The position numbers and the translations under genes are program-made. A stretch of 64,000 bases of DNA from Marinimicrobium sp038419845 (lineage in GTDB: Bacteria; Pseudomonadota; Gammaproteobacteria; Pseudomonadales; Cellvibrionaceae), in the NCBI RefSeq assembly GCF_038419845.1, contig NZ_JBCAQT010000005.1, positions 199,691-263,690 of the forward strand. Reading direction: 5' to 3'. The notes beneath the pieces were generated by a model. That model had not been told where the DNA came from. It did no database searches and was given only the letters and a program-made list of their open reading frames with translations. Position 1 is the stretch's first letter. Each line of letters begins with the position of its first letter. Positions 17,023 through 24,677 of this stretch are shown in pieces.

Positions 17023-18118
17023 TACGCTTAAACCCGCACCCAAAGATATAGGGTCGATTTTCGGCAGAAGACCGATTTGGTTGTGGTTTTTATCGATGTT
17101 TTTGTTCTATGCGGTTTGGCTCCTGTTGGTTCAGCAGCATGGCCAATGGGAAGCGGTAAAATCCCATTGGCCTATTGCCACGGCAATGGCTGTCGGTAGC
17201 TACGCTGCAGGCTCCACCCCGATGGGCGGCGGTACGGTGGGCTTTCCGGTTTTGGTTTTGCTATTCGATCTTCCTGCTAGTTTAGGTCGGGATTTTAGCT
17301 TTGCGGTGCAATCTATCGGCATGGTGAGTGCCAGTATCTTTATCCTGGTCCGTCGACAGCCCTTGGCTGGGTCGATGCTCAAGGGTGCCATGTTGGGGGC
17401 CTTGCTGGGCACGCCGCTAGGCATACTGGTATTGGCGCCCCTTATTCCGGACTTGTGGATAAAAATGATATTCGCCGTGATCTGGGGAAGCTTCGGAATT
17501 CTCCATCTTTATCGCGTCCGGGAAATTGCCAGTCACTCCGGCATGACCGAGTTTGACGAAAAGTGGGATCAGAAAGTCGGCTTTATTGTCGGTATTGGCG
17601 CCTGTGCACTGGCGGTGGGCGTGACGGGGGTGGGCGTTGATATGGTGATCTATGCTGTTTTGGTGCTGCTTTGTCGGGCGGATCTTAAAATCGCCATCCC
17701 CACTTCAGTCGTCATTATGGCGTTTACCTCCGTACTGGGCGTTCTGGTAAAAACCCTCAGCAACTCCTGGCAGCCTGGTGTGTACGAGAACTGGCTAGCT
17801 GCAGCGCCGGTTGTCGCGTTGGGTGCTCCTCTCGGCGTTTTTATCGTCGGTTTGATTGGCCGAGCGCCAACCTTGCTGGTGGTCGCTGCATTATGCGTGG
17901 GGCAGTTTGTCTGGACGTGCTTTAGCGAGCGCCATGTCCTGGGCGGCAGCGGAATAGTGCTTGCCGGTGCGGCAGTAGCGGTCTGCCTATGGGGGTTTGA
18001 AAAGCTACGTGCTCGCGGTATCATTTTGGTAGAGAGGGCGCAGTCAGACCGAGCGAAGATTGACGTAATACCGGAAGTAGAAAGGCCTACGGGAATGTTG
18101 ACGCCAAACACGCAGTGA
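17012..18118 (+). CDS. TauE/SafE-family permease
   Basis: A 368-residue inner-membrane protein with about nine hydrophobic helices. It belongs to the TauE/SafE group, whose members are proposed exporters of sulfite, sulfoacetate and other small organic anions. The first repeat contains AAGSTPMGGGTVGFPVLVL and the second VGVTGVGVDMVIYAVLVLL, the glycine-rich pseudo-repeats of this family. The N-terminal start overlaps the FMO gene by 11 bp (ATG 17012 or 17015). As last gene of the run it may expel or take up a small anionic product or precursor. Its presence hints that a sulfur-containing or carboxylate compound is involved, which is only a suggestion. Confidence 0.85.
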   Translation: MMSDTLKPAPKDIGSIFGRRPIWLWFLSMFLFYAVWLLLVQQHGQWEAVKSHWPIATAMAVGSYAAGSTPMGGGTVGFPVLVLLFDLPASLGRDFSFAVQSIGMVSASIFILVRRQPLAGSMLKGAMLGALLGTPLGILVLAPLIPDLWIKMIFAVIWGSFGILHLYRVREIASHSGMTEFDEKWDQKVGFIVGIGACALAVGVTGVGVDMVIYAVLVLLCRADLKIAIPTSVVIMAFTSVLGVLVKTLSNSWQPGVYENWLAAAPVVALGAPLGVFIVGLIGRAPTLLVVAALCVGQFVWTCFSERHVLGGSGIVLAGAAVAVCLWGFEKLRARGIILVERAQSDRAKIDVIPEVERPTGMLTPNTQ

Positions 18119-18122
18119 AGGA

Positions 18123-18166
18123 ACCGATTTCGACAGCCATGAATGATCATCGCTGTCGAAAACGGT
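18123..18166. terminator. Inverted repeat between convergent genes
   Basis: Arms of 15 bp (18123-18137 and 18152-18166) match with one mismatch around a 14-base loop, at the end of the TauE-type gene. They overlap the last codons of the convergent 471-residue gene. The position and symmetry suggest a shared terminator, though neither side has a long U-tract. Confidence 0.4.
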
Positions 18167-19562
18167 TGCGCAGGCTCTTCATCGCTTTTCTGTTCACCTG
18201 CTCCTCGGGGCTGGGCCAATCTACCTTCCTGGTTTCGCACTTGACGATGCCAGACGTTCCCAGGCGAAGGCGCCATCGCTGGGCCGATGAGTAGCCCTGG
18301 CTGACTTCAGAAGTGACCAGTAATAGATCGTAGTCATGTTGCTTATCGATGGGGTGGGCCTCAACGGCAGAGGACGGGTCATCCTTGTCAGCCCAGGTGA
18401 ACACTTTGTTTCTGGTCGCCTGGATCAATGAGCAGAGCTCCTCGCAGTCCAGGCTGAGACGCTCTTGAATGTGGTTCTCAACCAGCGCGGCTTTATCCAG
18501 GTTCAACATTGAACGGAAGCAGATGATCTGGCGCTCTTCATTGGCGGCCCAGGTACTGGAGTGGTCAAGAATCAGTTGCGGCAAGTCGGGCCGTTTACGG
18601 TAGTCCAGCCATACACTCTGCAAGGCGAGCAGCTGGTGGGTGTATGGCATCAACAAACGAATCTTCCAGCGTGGCCGCCCCTTGCGCAACCAGTCTGTGA
18701 GGCGCGTTATCATGTCATCGCGCAGCAAGTCCCGGAGCGCATAGGTCAGCGCAATGGCAAGAAGCAGAGCCAGGGACAGCTGCTGACTGTTGGCGCGGGT
18801 ATTGAACAGGAAGTAGGTGAATAATGACATGACGAGCATCGTCGTCACGGCTTTGACCAACTTTCGCGTTCCTGAGCCTAATTCGCTCACCTTGGAGCGC
18901 AGCACGACCGGGAACTCCAGCAACCTCAGGTATAGACTCATACGGTTCCAGAGGCGGGTCGGGCTGCCACGGAAATCCGGCTCGTACTTCAACTCGCGCC
19001 GGTATCGGTACTCCTGCTCCAGAAACGCCCCGATGGACTGTTTCAGCTCATGATCGAGTTCCGAGAACCCATCCATGGCCATACACTCAAGCAGGAACTG
19101 TTCCGCGTGCCAGGAAAAATAAACGTCCACCAGTCGAAAGTAACGATGATGGCTATCTTGCTCCGGGCTGGACTTTCGTAGCCGCCGGGCGAAGTTCTGG
19201 ATCAACCGAAGGGCGCGCCTTACGGGCTCGTTTGCCAGCTCCGCGGTCAGAATCTGTTGGCGCAGATGGTCTATCGACGCTCGGTACTGGAACAGCCAGG
19301 ACCCATACTGGATTTCATAGTGTGGTGAGAGCAGGGTGAACGAGTTTCCAGACTTTCCGGCCCGGTTTTTGTCAGGGTGCCCCAGAAGACGAAAGCGATG
19401 TTCCAGGGCCTTGAAAAAGAATTGCTGCTCAGACAGCGTCCACTCCGAAAACCGCCCTTCATAGGGCGTAAACAGGTAGAGCTCGACTCTGTACTTCCCT
19501 GGCCGCTTCAACGCACGTGTAAACTGCAGACGGTAATCGCCTTTGCGCCTTAGTGAAAACAC
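18147..19562 (-). CDS. Uncharacterised 471-residue membrane protein
   Basis: I do not recognise a family. The protein is rich in Arg, Leu and Trp. It has two adjacent hydrophobic segments in the middle (about residues 233-252 and 258-275), flanked by long soluble parts: an N-terminal region with a possible beta-rich start (FTRALKRPGKYRVELYLF), and a C-terminal region ending in a basic tail. The start is GTG 19562 with a G-rich stretch just upstream, so the exact start is uncertain. It stands alone, convergent to the flavoenzyme operon and divergent from the VOC remnant. Confidence 0.6.
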   Translation of the reverse strand: MFSLRRKGDYRLQFTRALKRPGKYRVELYLFTPYEGRFSEWTLSEQQFFFKALEHRFRLLGHPDKNRAGKSGNSFTLLSPHYEIQYGSWLFQYRASIDHLRQQILTAELANEPVRRALRLIQNFARRLRKSSPEQDSHHRYFRLVDVYFSWHAEQFLLECMAMDGFSELDHELKQSIGAFLEQEYRYRRELKYEPDFRGSPTRLWNRMSLYLRLLEFPVVLRSKVSELGSGTRKLVKAVTTMLVMSLFTYFLFNTRANSQQLSLALLLAIALTYALRDLLRDDMITRLTDWLRKGRPRWKIRLLMPYTHQLLALQSVWLDYRKRPDLPQLILDHSSTWAANEERQIICFRSMLNLDKAALVENHIQERLSLDCEELCSLIQATRNKVFTWADKDDPSSAVEAHPIDKQHDYDLLLVTSEVSQGYSSAQRWRLRLGTSGIVKCETRKVDWPSPEEQVNRKAMKSLRNRFRQR

Positions 19563-19679
19563 GACACCCCCTGTACACTCCTAATCATCACATTGCTGAT
19601 AGCTATTGGCTTCAAATGCCAAGTGGCGAGTTTACCGTGTTCCAGCCCGGAGTGCCCATAGCGTTGATGGTCTTATACG

Positions 19680-19782
19680 AATTTATCCGCCACAACGGGG
19701 CTATCGGTGCCATCATGCCCAAACCGGAAGACATGCCGCTGCCAATGTGGCATTGTTCGCCCTAGTGGGCGCAAGAAAATAA
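19680..19782 (+). pseudogene. Decayed VOC-protein fragment
   Basis: This stretch matches 22762-22997 almost base for base, but about 134 bp are missing after the residues PMWQ-equivalent codons. The reading frame therefore shifts and stops early; it ends with the same GGGCGCAAGAAAATAA tail. The intact counterpart encodes the C-terminal half of a VOC (glyoxalase-fold) protein. This copy cannot make that product. The duplication continues into the PhnB-like gene that follows. Confidence 0.75.
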
Positions 19783-20276
19783 CTCACACAAAGGAGTCGA
19801 TATGACCAACTTCGTTACCTGCCTGTGGTTCGACCACGGCGAAGCCCGCAAGGCGGCCGAGTTTTATGCCAAAACCTTTCCTGACAGCTCCATCGACCGG
19901 GTCAACGCCGCGCCCGGCGACTTTCCTGGCGGCCAGGAAGGTGCTGAGCTAACCGTCGAATTCACAGTGCTCGGCCGGCCGTTCCTCGGTCTTAACGGTG
20001 GTCCGAATGTTACGCCGAATGAGTCCGTCAGCTTCATGGTGGTCACCGAAAACCAGGAAGAGACGGACCACTACTGGAACATCATCATCACCAATGGCGG
20101 CGAGGAGGTCGACTGCGGTTGGTGTAAGGACCGATGGGGCTTTGCATGGCAGATCACGCCACAACGGCTGCTTGACCTGATAGCGAGTGATGATCGGGCC
20201 GAGGCCCAGCACGCCTTCGAAGCGATGATGACCATGAAGAAGATCGATATCGCCGCCCTTGATGCTGCTGTGGCCG
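19680..20276 (+). repeat. Duplicated VOC-PhnB segment, copy 1
   Basis: Direct repeat of the segment at 22762-23499. Most bases are identical, apart from a ~134-bp deletion in the VOC part of this copy. The two copies bracket 2.5 kb holding the ABZJ_00895-like protein, the 368-residue protein and a lipoprotein, all on the minus strand. Recombination between the copies would delete those genes. Confidence 0.75.
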
Positions 20277-20299
20277 AATCTGGGGATACGCAAGAGTAA
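19802..20299 (+). CDS. PhnB-like VOC protein (copy 1)
   Basis: A 165-residue cytoplasmic protein of the PhnB / '3-demethylubiquinone-9 3-methyltransferase'-like VOC group. It opens with TNFVTCLWFDHGEARKAAEF and contains FTVLGRPFLGLNGGP and CGWCKDRWGFAWQITP, both hallmark segments. Despite the name, these proteins are not shown to be methyltransferases; a glyoxalase-like fold is the safe statement. AAAGGAGT precedes ATG 19802. It is about nine-tenths identical, by eye, to the protein at 23020, differing mainly near the C-terminus. The upstream VOC partner is decayed here. Confidence 0.85.
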   Translation: MTNFVTCLWFDHGEARKAAEFYAKTFPDSSIDRVNAAPGDFPGGQEGAELTVEFTVLGRPFLGLNGGPNVTPNESVSFMVVTENQEETDHYWNIIITNGGEEVDCGWCKDRWGFAWQITPQRLLDLIASDDRAEAQHAFEAMMTMKKIDIAALDAAVAESGDTQE

Positions 20300-20412
20300 A
20301 TCCTTCTGATCTGCCCACCTGGTATCCATCGGGTGGGGGCTCCCGCTCAGACATACCCTCATGGTTGTCGTTACAGGCAACCATGAGCATCTGTGAAAAT
20401 ACAGTGACGATG

Positions 20413-20823
20413 TCAGTTCTCTAACAGTTCGGGACGTTGTTTTATGAGCGCTTTCTTCACTGCATAATTCGCAAGCATTAATAGCAAAAAGTGCAATGGT
20501 GCGATGATGGCAAGGCCGACAGCAAGGAACATTATGGGAAGGTCGTTGGCCATCGCCGTCGGAGTGCCCAGCAAAACGCTGGCTAGAATATCACCGGCCA
20601 GAGCAAGAAAGATCAGCTTCCACTTCTCGTCATCACCGATGATTCTGGCGTTCTTCGTTGAAAAAGTATAAAAGCACCAGTAGGCAATACCCATAAGTAT
20701 GGGCGCGTTGAGGCCTATGGAACTGCCGGCCCCCATAAGACTTATCGCTATGCCCGCTGCCGCCATCACTAGCGTGTAGGTAACGGTAAAACGAATAAAG
20801 AATCCAAGTTTACTCATTGTCAA
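20413..20823 (-). CDS. Small four-helix membrane protein, ABZJ_00895-like
   Basis: A 136-residue inner-membrane protein with four hydrophobic helices (about residues 10-30, 38-55, 68-88 and 96-118) and short charged links such as STKNARIIGDDEKWK. The pattern resembles the ABZJ_00895 group of small membrane proteins, a match made from memory. It lies directly downstream of the 368-residue protein on the same strand, so it may be co-transcribed with it. If the neighbour is an antibacterial effector, this would be a candidate membrane immunity protein, but no direct evidence exists here. Confidence 0.55.
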   Translation of the reverse strand: MTMSKLGFFIRFTVTYTLVMAAAGIAISLMGAGSSIGLNAPILMGIAYWCFYTFSTKNARIIGDDEKWKLIFLALAGDILASVLLGTPTAMANDLPIMFLAVGLAIIAPLHFLLLMLANYAVKKALIKQRPELLEN

Positions 20824-20912
20824 TCCTTGTGGAGTTTGCAGTTCCGACCCGGTCCCTTAGTTCTAAAATAATACCATCCTATCAGGTGTCAGGTTCTACT
20901 AAAGCACTACAA

Positions 20913-22019
20913 CTACATTGCACTACCAGGAAAGAAAATACTCTTTGTCTGCTTTTCTTGCATCAAGGCGATCATTACTTTTGAAAATTCTTGGGGCCTC
21001 CGTTCCAGGAGAGCGAGTCGATCCACATATTCCTTTATAAGAGGCTCCACCAGGAAATAGACCATATTGGCGCCATTCAGGTCAAAACGTAACAAGCGCC
21101 AAAGCCTGGGGCTAGCCTGGTTGAGTCGCCGGCTGGCGTCCCCGGCTCGGTCCAGAACGCCCTGGGTTTGCAAGAGCTTGAGTAGAGCTCCTCCCAGTCC
21201 TCCTCTTAAGCCGCGCATATGGCTGCGTAGCTTGGCAATGTCCCGTTTGGTGGCGTTCAGTCCTGGCCCTTGTGTCATCAGCTTTTTACAGATGGTAGCA
21301 GCGAGTACTGCTCCCATAGCCGAAGCCAGTTTTTTGCCAATCTGCTTTCCGGCGAAACGTTTGGAGGGGTTCTTAAGAAGATTGATCGCTTCGCTCAGGT
21401 CTATCTGATCGACGTCTTTGATAATGCCCATTGAGACCGCTTTGATAAGCGACACAGTGTTGACCGACTCCGGTAGCTTGAGGGCTCCATCCTGGTAAGC
21501 GCTTCGCAGTACCCACTCAGGGATAACGGCGGTGTACTCGTTAACAATGGTGAGCACCGCCTGCGAGAGCGGGTTGTCCAGAGTGTCGATTTCAAAGTTG
21601 ACCAGCTTTTCGAAACAGGTGGTGGCGAACTCATAGGCGGCCAGGTTTTCCTCGCCAACGTTCTGAAATGCGTCGTCACCGCCCAGCATAAGCCCTTCGC
21701 CGGTACGCTCAATACCGCCGGCCAGGTTCTGAGCTCGTCCTACCGTTTGGTGGCGGATGCCGTCCACCACCCCGGCAAGGGTGGGTGAAAACTGATCAAT
21801 CGGCTGTAGAGCCTCTTGAAAAGTGCTCGGTTTGGTCAGGTTTCGGTAAGTGGGGCCGTGGCAGCCGAAGTTGCATTCTTTCCAGGCAGTTTCAGCCGCG
21901 CCTCCCCTGACAAAGAAATTGATATTGGAAGTAGGCAGGTCAGACCTGCCCTTTAAGTAGCGTTTGACGCCAAGTTCGCTGATGAGGGTCCCGTCGTACG
22001 TACTATCCGTGTTGGCCAT
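20913..22019 (-). CDS. Uncharacterised 368-residue protein, possible effector
   Basis: No signal peptide and no recognised family. The N-terminus (TYDGTLISELGVKRYLKG) is shared with the short ORF at 24310. A central stretch (about residues 222-245, GKKLASAMGAVLAATICKK) is a candidate amphipathic or membrane-inserting helix between basic segments. The C-terminal 100 residues are helical and Arg/Leu-rich. It is followed by a small membrane protein and preceded on the same strand by a lipoprotein. A parallel lipoprotein plus a truncated relative sits at 23739-24522. This arrangement recalls effector/immunity loci, but function is not shown. GGAGG precedes ATG 22019. Confidence 0.5.
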   Translation of the reverse strand: MANTDSTYDGTLISELGVKRYLKGRSDLPTSNINFFVRGGAAETAWKECNFGCHGPTYRNLTKPSTFQEALQPIDQFSPTLAGVVDGIRHQTVGRAQNLAGGIERTGEGLMLGGDDAFQNVGEENLAAYEFATTCFEKLVNFEIDTLDNPLSQAVLTIVNEYTAVIPEWVLRSAYQDGALKLPESVNTVSLIKAVSMGIIKDVDQIDLSEAINLLKNPSKRFAGKQIGKKLASAMGAVLAATICKKLMTQGPGLNATKRDIAKLRSHMRGLRGGLGGALLKLLQTQGVLDRAGDASRRLNQASPRLWRLLRFDLNGANMVYFLVEPLIKEYVDRLALLERRPQEFSKVMIALMQEKQTKSIFFPGSAM

Positions 22020-22031
22020 ATATCCTCCCGG

Positions 22032-22586
22032 CTATTGAATACGAATGCTTTTAAGAAAGCGCTCCTTGTGATCCTGAGCATTGCCGATATCATCATCGCT
22101 CAAGCTGAATGCTACAAAAACGTCATGAGGGTTGCTCTTTACCTTGGCGACGGTCAACTCATATCGCGTTTCCCCAAGGAAATGGTCATCCCACGTTGCT
22201 GTTTCAGCGGGAAACCGTCCGATCAAGTCAGACGTTCTGGTAAAGTTTTTGATGCTATCTTTCTCTTTTACCTGAAACTCACTGAGAAGGCGGTCGGCGA
22301 CGTAGTCCAGCTCTAACGTCTTATCTTCAGAAATCAGGATGGTAATAGTCGAAAACTCTGAGATATCGAGACCAATGCCTCGACTGGTGTATATGGAAGG
22401 GGAGTCGTCGTAGGAAAATGACCAGCTGTCCGGATAGGCAAAACTGACACCTTTCTCCTCGTACTTCTGGTAGCTATCAGGACTCGCTACGTGATCGCTA
22501 CTGTCGCCCTGATCATCGGTGCAGGCGACAACTAGCGTCAATAAGAATAGTAGAGTGGCGTGGAGCGATCGTTTAGCAGTGTCCAT
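22032..22586 (-). CDS. DcrB/PsbP-like lipoprotein, paralogue 1
   Basis: A 184-residue lipoprotein. ATG 22586 gives a compact signal with lipobox VVAC; an upstream TTG would add 13 residues without a better signal. The mature domain begins YEEKGVSFAYPDSWSFSYDD, the opening seen in DcrB/DUF1795 and related beta-sheet domains, and ends FLKSIRIQ. It lies 12 bp before the 368-residue protein on the same strand. A clear paralogue at 23739 precedes the truncated relative of that protein. The fixed pairing makes an immunity or chaperone role worth testing; a general envelope lipoprotein is the alternative. Confidence 0.62.
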   Translation of the reverse strand: MDTAKRSLHATLLFLLTLVVACTDDQGDSSDHVASPDSYQKYEEKGVSFAYPDSWSFSYDDSPSIYTSRGIGLDISEFSTITILISEDKTLELDYVADRLLSEFQVKEKDSIKNFTRTSDLIGRFPAETATWDDHFLGETRYELTVAKVKSNPHDVFVAFSLSDDDIGNAQDHKERFLKSIRIQ

Positions 22587-22742
22587 ATCAGAGGCCAAGC
22601 TCTTTTCCCTGGTTGGTAGGTGCAAGGGTCAACGGCCGTTATAATAAATGCGTAGCAACCCTGGTTGCAATACCTAGCTTCACGCACCTAGCCGATCCAT
22701 TGCTTGGATGCGCCGGAAGTCGACCTGACTTAGAGGAAAGCC

Positions 22743-22997
22743 ATGCCCAACAAACACAGCAAATTTATCCGCCACAATAGGGTTGTCGGCGCCATCATGC
22801 CCAAACCAGAGGACATGCCGCAGCCAATGTGGCAGTACTATTTCCGTTGCGCCAATATCGACATCGCCTGTAAGACCATCACCGACAAGGGCGGGGAGAT
22901 TCTGCTTGGACCCGAAGAAACCCCCGGTGAAGAATACATGGTCAAAGGTCTCGATCCTCAGGGGGCCATGTTCTCCCTGGTGGGCGCAAGAAAATAA
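22743..22997 (+). CDS. N-terminally truncated VOC (glyoxalase-fold) protein
   Basis: An 84-residue ORF encoding only the second half of a VOC domain: GAIMPKPEDMPQPMWQYYF, then a helix, EILLGPEETPGEEYMVKG, and GLDPQGAMFSLVG. Full members are usually at least 120 residues, so the first half is missing. An AGAGGAAAG ribosome site precedes ATG 22743, so it may still be expressed, perhaps as a dimerising half-domain, or it may be a remnant. The PhnB-like gene follows 22 bp later. The same pair occurs in decayed form at 19680. Confidence 0.5.
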   Translation: MPNKHSKFIRHNRVVGAIMPKPEDMPQPMWQYYFRCANIDIACKTITDKGGEILLGPEETPGEEYMVKGLDPQGAMFSLVGARK

Positions 22998-23499
22998 CTG
23001 ACACAAAAGGAGCGAATATATGACCAACTTCGTTACCTGCCTGTGGTTCCACCACGGCGAAGCCCGCAAGGCGGCCGAGTTTTATGCCAAAACCTTTCCC
23101 GACAGCTCTATCGAGCGGGTCAACACAGCCCCCGGCGACTTTCCTGGCGGCCAGAAAGGGACTGAGCTAACCGTCGAATTCACAGTGCTCGGCCGGTCGT
23201 TCCTCGGCCTTAACGGTGGTCCGAATGTTACGCCGAATGAGTCCGTCAGCTTCATGGTGGTCACCGAAAACCAGGAAGAGACGGACCACTACTGGAATAC
23301 CATCATCGCCAGTGGCGGCGAGGAGGTCGACTGCGGCTGGTGTAAGGACCGATGGGGCTTTGCATGGCAGATCACGCCGCAGCGGCTGCTTGACCTGATA
23401 ACGAGTGATAATCGGGCCGAGGCCCAGCGCGCCTTCGAAGCGATGATGACAATGAAGAAGATCGATATCGCCGCCCTCGACGCAGCAGTGGCCGAGCCT
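22762..23499 (+). repeat. Duplicated VOC-PhnB segment, copy 2
   Basis: The longer copy of the direct repeat described at 19680-20276. It retains the ~134 bp of VOC coding sequence lost from copy 1, so it is closer to the parent. Upstream sequences of the two copies differ from about 22761 outward. Confidence 0.75.
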
Positions 23500-23505
23500 T
23501 CCTGA
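23020..23505 (+). CDS. PhnB-like VOC protein (copy 2)
   Basis: A 161-residue paralogue of the protein at 19802, with the same TNFVTCLWFHHGEARKAAEF opening, GLNGGPNVTPNESVSFM core and GWCKDRWGFAWQITP motif. AAAAGGAGCG precedes ATG 23020. The copies differ at roughly a dozen residues and at the C-terminus (AEPS here). The high identity implies a recent duplication. Cytoplasmic, substrate unknown. Confidence 0.85.
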   Translation: MTNFVTCLWFHHGEARKAAEFYAKTFPDSSIERVNTAPGDFPGGQKGTELTVEFTVLGRSFLGLNGGPNVTPNESVSFMVVTENQEETDHYWNTIIASGGEEVDCGWCKDRWGFAWQITPQRLLDLITSDNRAEAQRAFEAMMTMKKIDIAALDAAVAEPS

Positions 23506-23738
23506 TCGAGGGCGAGCCGTAGGGAGGGGCTATCGATGCCGGGCTTTCCAGCCAGTGGAATGGTGTTCGGTCATTGCCGTATTGCTGTATGTTTGTGATA
23601 ACCCGCACAGCTTGGAAAGTTGCTCATATCACGTTCCCATTCACCGTTGTGGCAAGACTGGTCTGGTAGTATGCTCTCCAGCAGTGCGGAGCCGGGTATC
23701 CAGCCTCCGCATTTGGAATTCCGTCAAAGGGACTATCG

Positions 23739-24293
23739 ATGACCTCCATTCGATCAAAATTATCTATAGCTTTTCTGTTGGTAGCCACGGCTATCGCTGG
23801 CTGTAACGCCGATTCCGACGCAGACTCCCAGGATGCAGAAGTTCCCTCCGATTATTCGCACTACCGAAAGGGTGATATCAGCGTTGCCTACCCCAGCACT
23901 TGGACCTTCTTCTTTGATGACAGGGCGTCCTTGTACGCTGATCGAGAAGTCAACTTCAAAGTGTCGGATTTTTCAACGGCCCGCATACTAATTCTCAATG
24001 AGCACCAGAGAAGTACGGAAAGTGTGGTAGACCATTTTGTAGATGAATTTCAGATTAAAAGCGACTCACTTTTGATCAACTACGAAAGGTCCTCCACTAC
24101 AATAGCCGGATTTTCTGGCGAACGAATAACCTGGTCAGACACTCTGGCAGGGCAATCCGACTTCGAGTTCACTGTTATCAAGGTCCAGGATGAACCCTAT
24201 GATACCTTTGTCACTTTCAATCTCAGTGACGAAGACATCCCAAAGAATGAGGTTCACAAGGCCCACTTCGTACAAAGTATCCAACTAGACTGA
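23739..24293 (+). CDS. DcrB/PsbP-like lipoprotein, paralogue 2
   Basis: A 184-residue lipoprotein with lipobox AIAGC and an AAAGGGA ribosome site before ATG 23739. The mature domain (YRKGDISVAYPSTWTFFFDD ... FVQSIQLD) parallels the protein at 22032 along its whole length, with the same FSTxxILI, ITW/ATW and FVTFNLSDED elements, at perhaps 35-40% identity by eye. It points the opposite way to its paralogue and is followed 16 bp later by a short ORF sharing the N-terminus of the 368-residue protein. The gene pair thus repeats the lipoprotein-then-partner order. Confidence 0.68.
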   Translation: MTSIRSKLSIAFLLVATAIAGCNADSDADSQDAEVPSDYSHYRKGDISVAYPSTWTFFFDDRASLYADREVNFKVSDFSTARILILNEHQRSTESVVDHFVDEFQIKSDSLLINYERSSTTIAGFSGERITWSDTLAGQSDFEFTVIKVQDEPYDTFVTFNLSDEDIPKNEVHKAHFVQSIQLD

Positions 24294-24309
24294 TAAAGAG
24301 GGATTTACA

Positions 24310-24522
24310 ATGTCTACCACGGAAAGTAGCTACGACGGCTCACTCATCAGTGAGCTCGATGTTAAGCGCTACTGTCGTGCGGTTAACCCTCAGAAACAGA
24401 AAGGACTGGTTCAGCATATCGTCGGCACCGATTATTTGGCCAAGAATGTAAATACCATCTACGCCAATCAATTGGTGGAAATTATACTTCTAAGTGTTGA
24501 AAATCGTTATTTGATCAATTAG
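24310..24522 (+). pseudogene. Truncated relative of the 368-residue protein
   Basis: A 70-residue ORF. Its first 21 residues (ESSYDGSLISELDVKRY) match the start of the protein at 20913, while the rest differs and soon ends. It follows the second DcrB-like lipoprotein, as the long protein follows the first. The likeliest reading is a remnant of a second effector-like gene with its C-terminal part replaced or lost. A short functional protein cannot be excluded. GAGGG precedes ATG 24310. Confidence 0.5.
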
Positions 24523-24677
24523 CATCTAATACTAGCTTACCTATACAAAACGACAAGGAGGTGTTGCCACTAGCCTGAATATTCTTAGTTACCCAGTCTT
24601 GCCAAAAGACAAAAACCTTGAATTTAAGTAGCTTCGTTTCAAGCCTATAACTAGATGGCATTTTTAAGGAGGAAACC
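24523..24677. other. Gene-free remnant stretch
   Basis: About 155 bp of AT-rich sequence. It contains a strong AAGGAGGTG ribosome site at 24555-24563 followed by TTG and then a stop after three more codons, so the site leads nowhere. It may be the front of a gene lost by deletion. A second AAGGAGG (24667-24673) serves the next ORF. Confidence 0.35.

Noticed and set aside
22653..22666. Short GCAACC/GGTTGC palindrome before the VOC fragment
   Set aside because: Six-base arms with a two-base loop are too short to fold well and can occur by chance.
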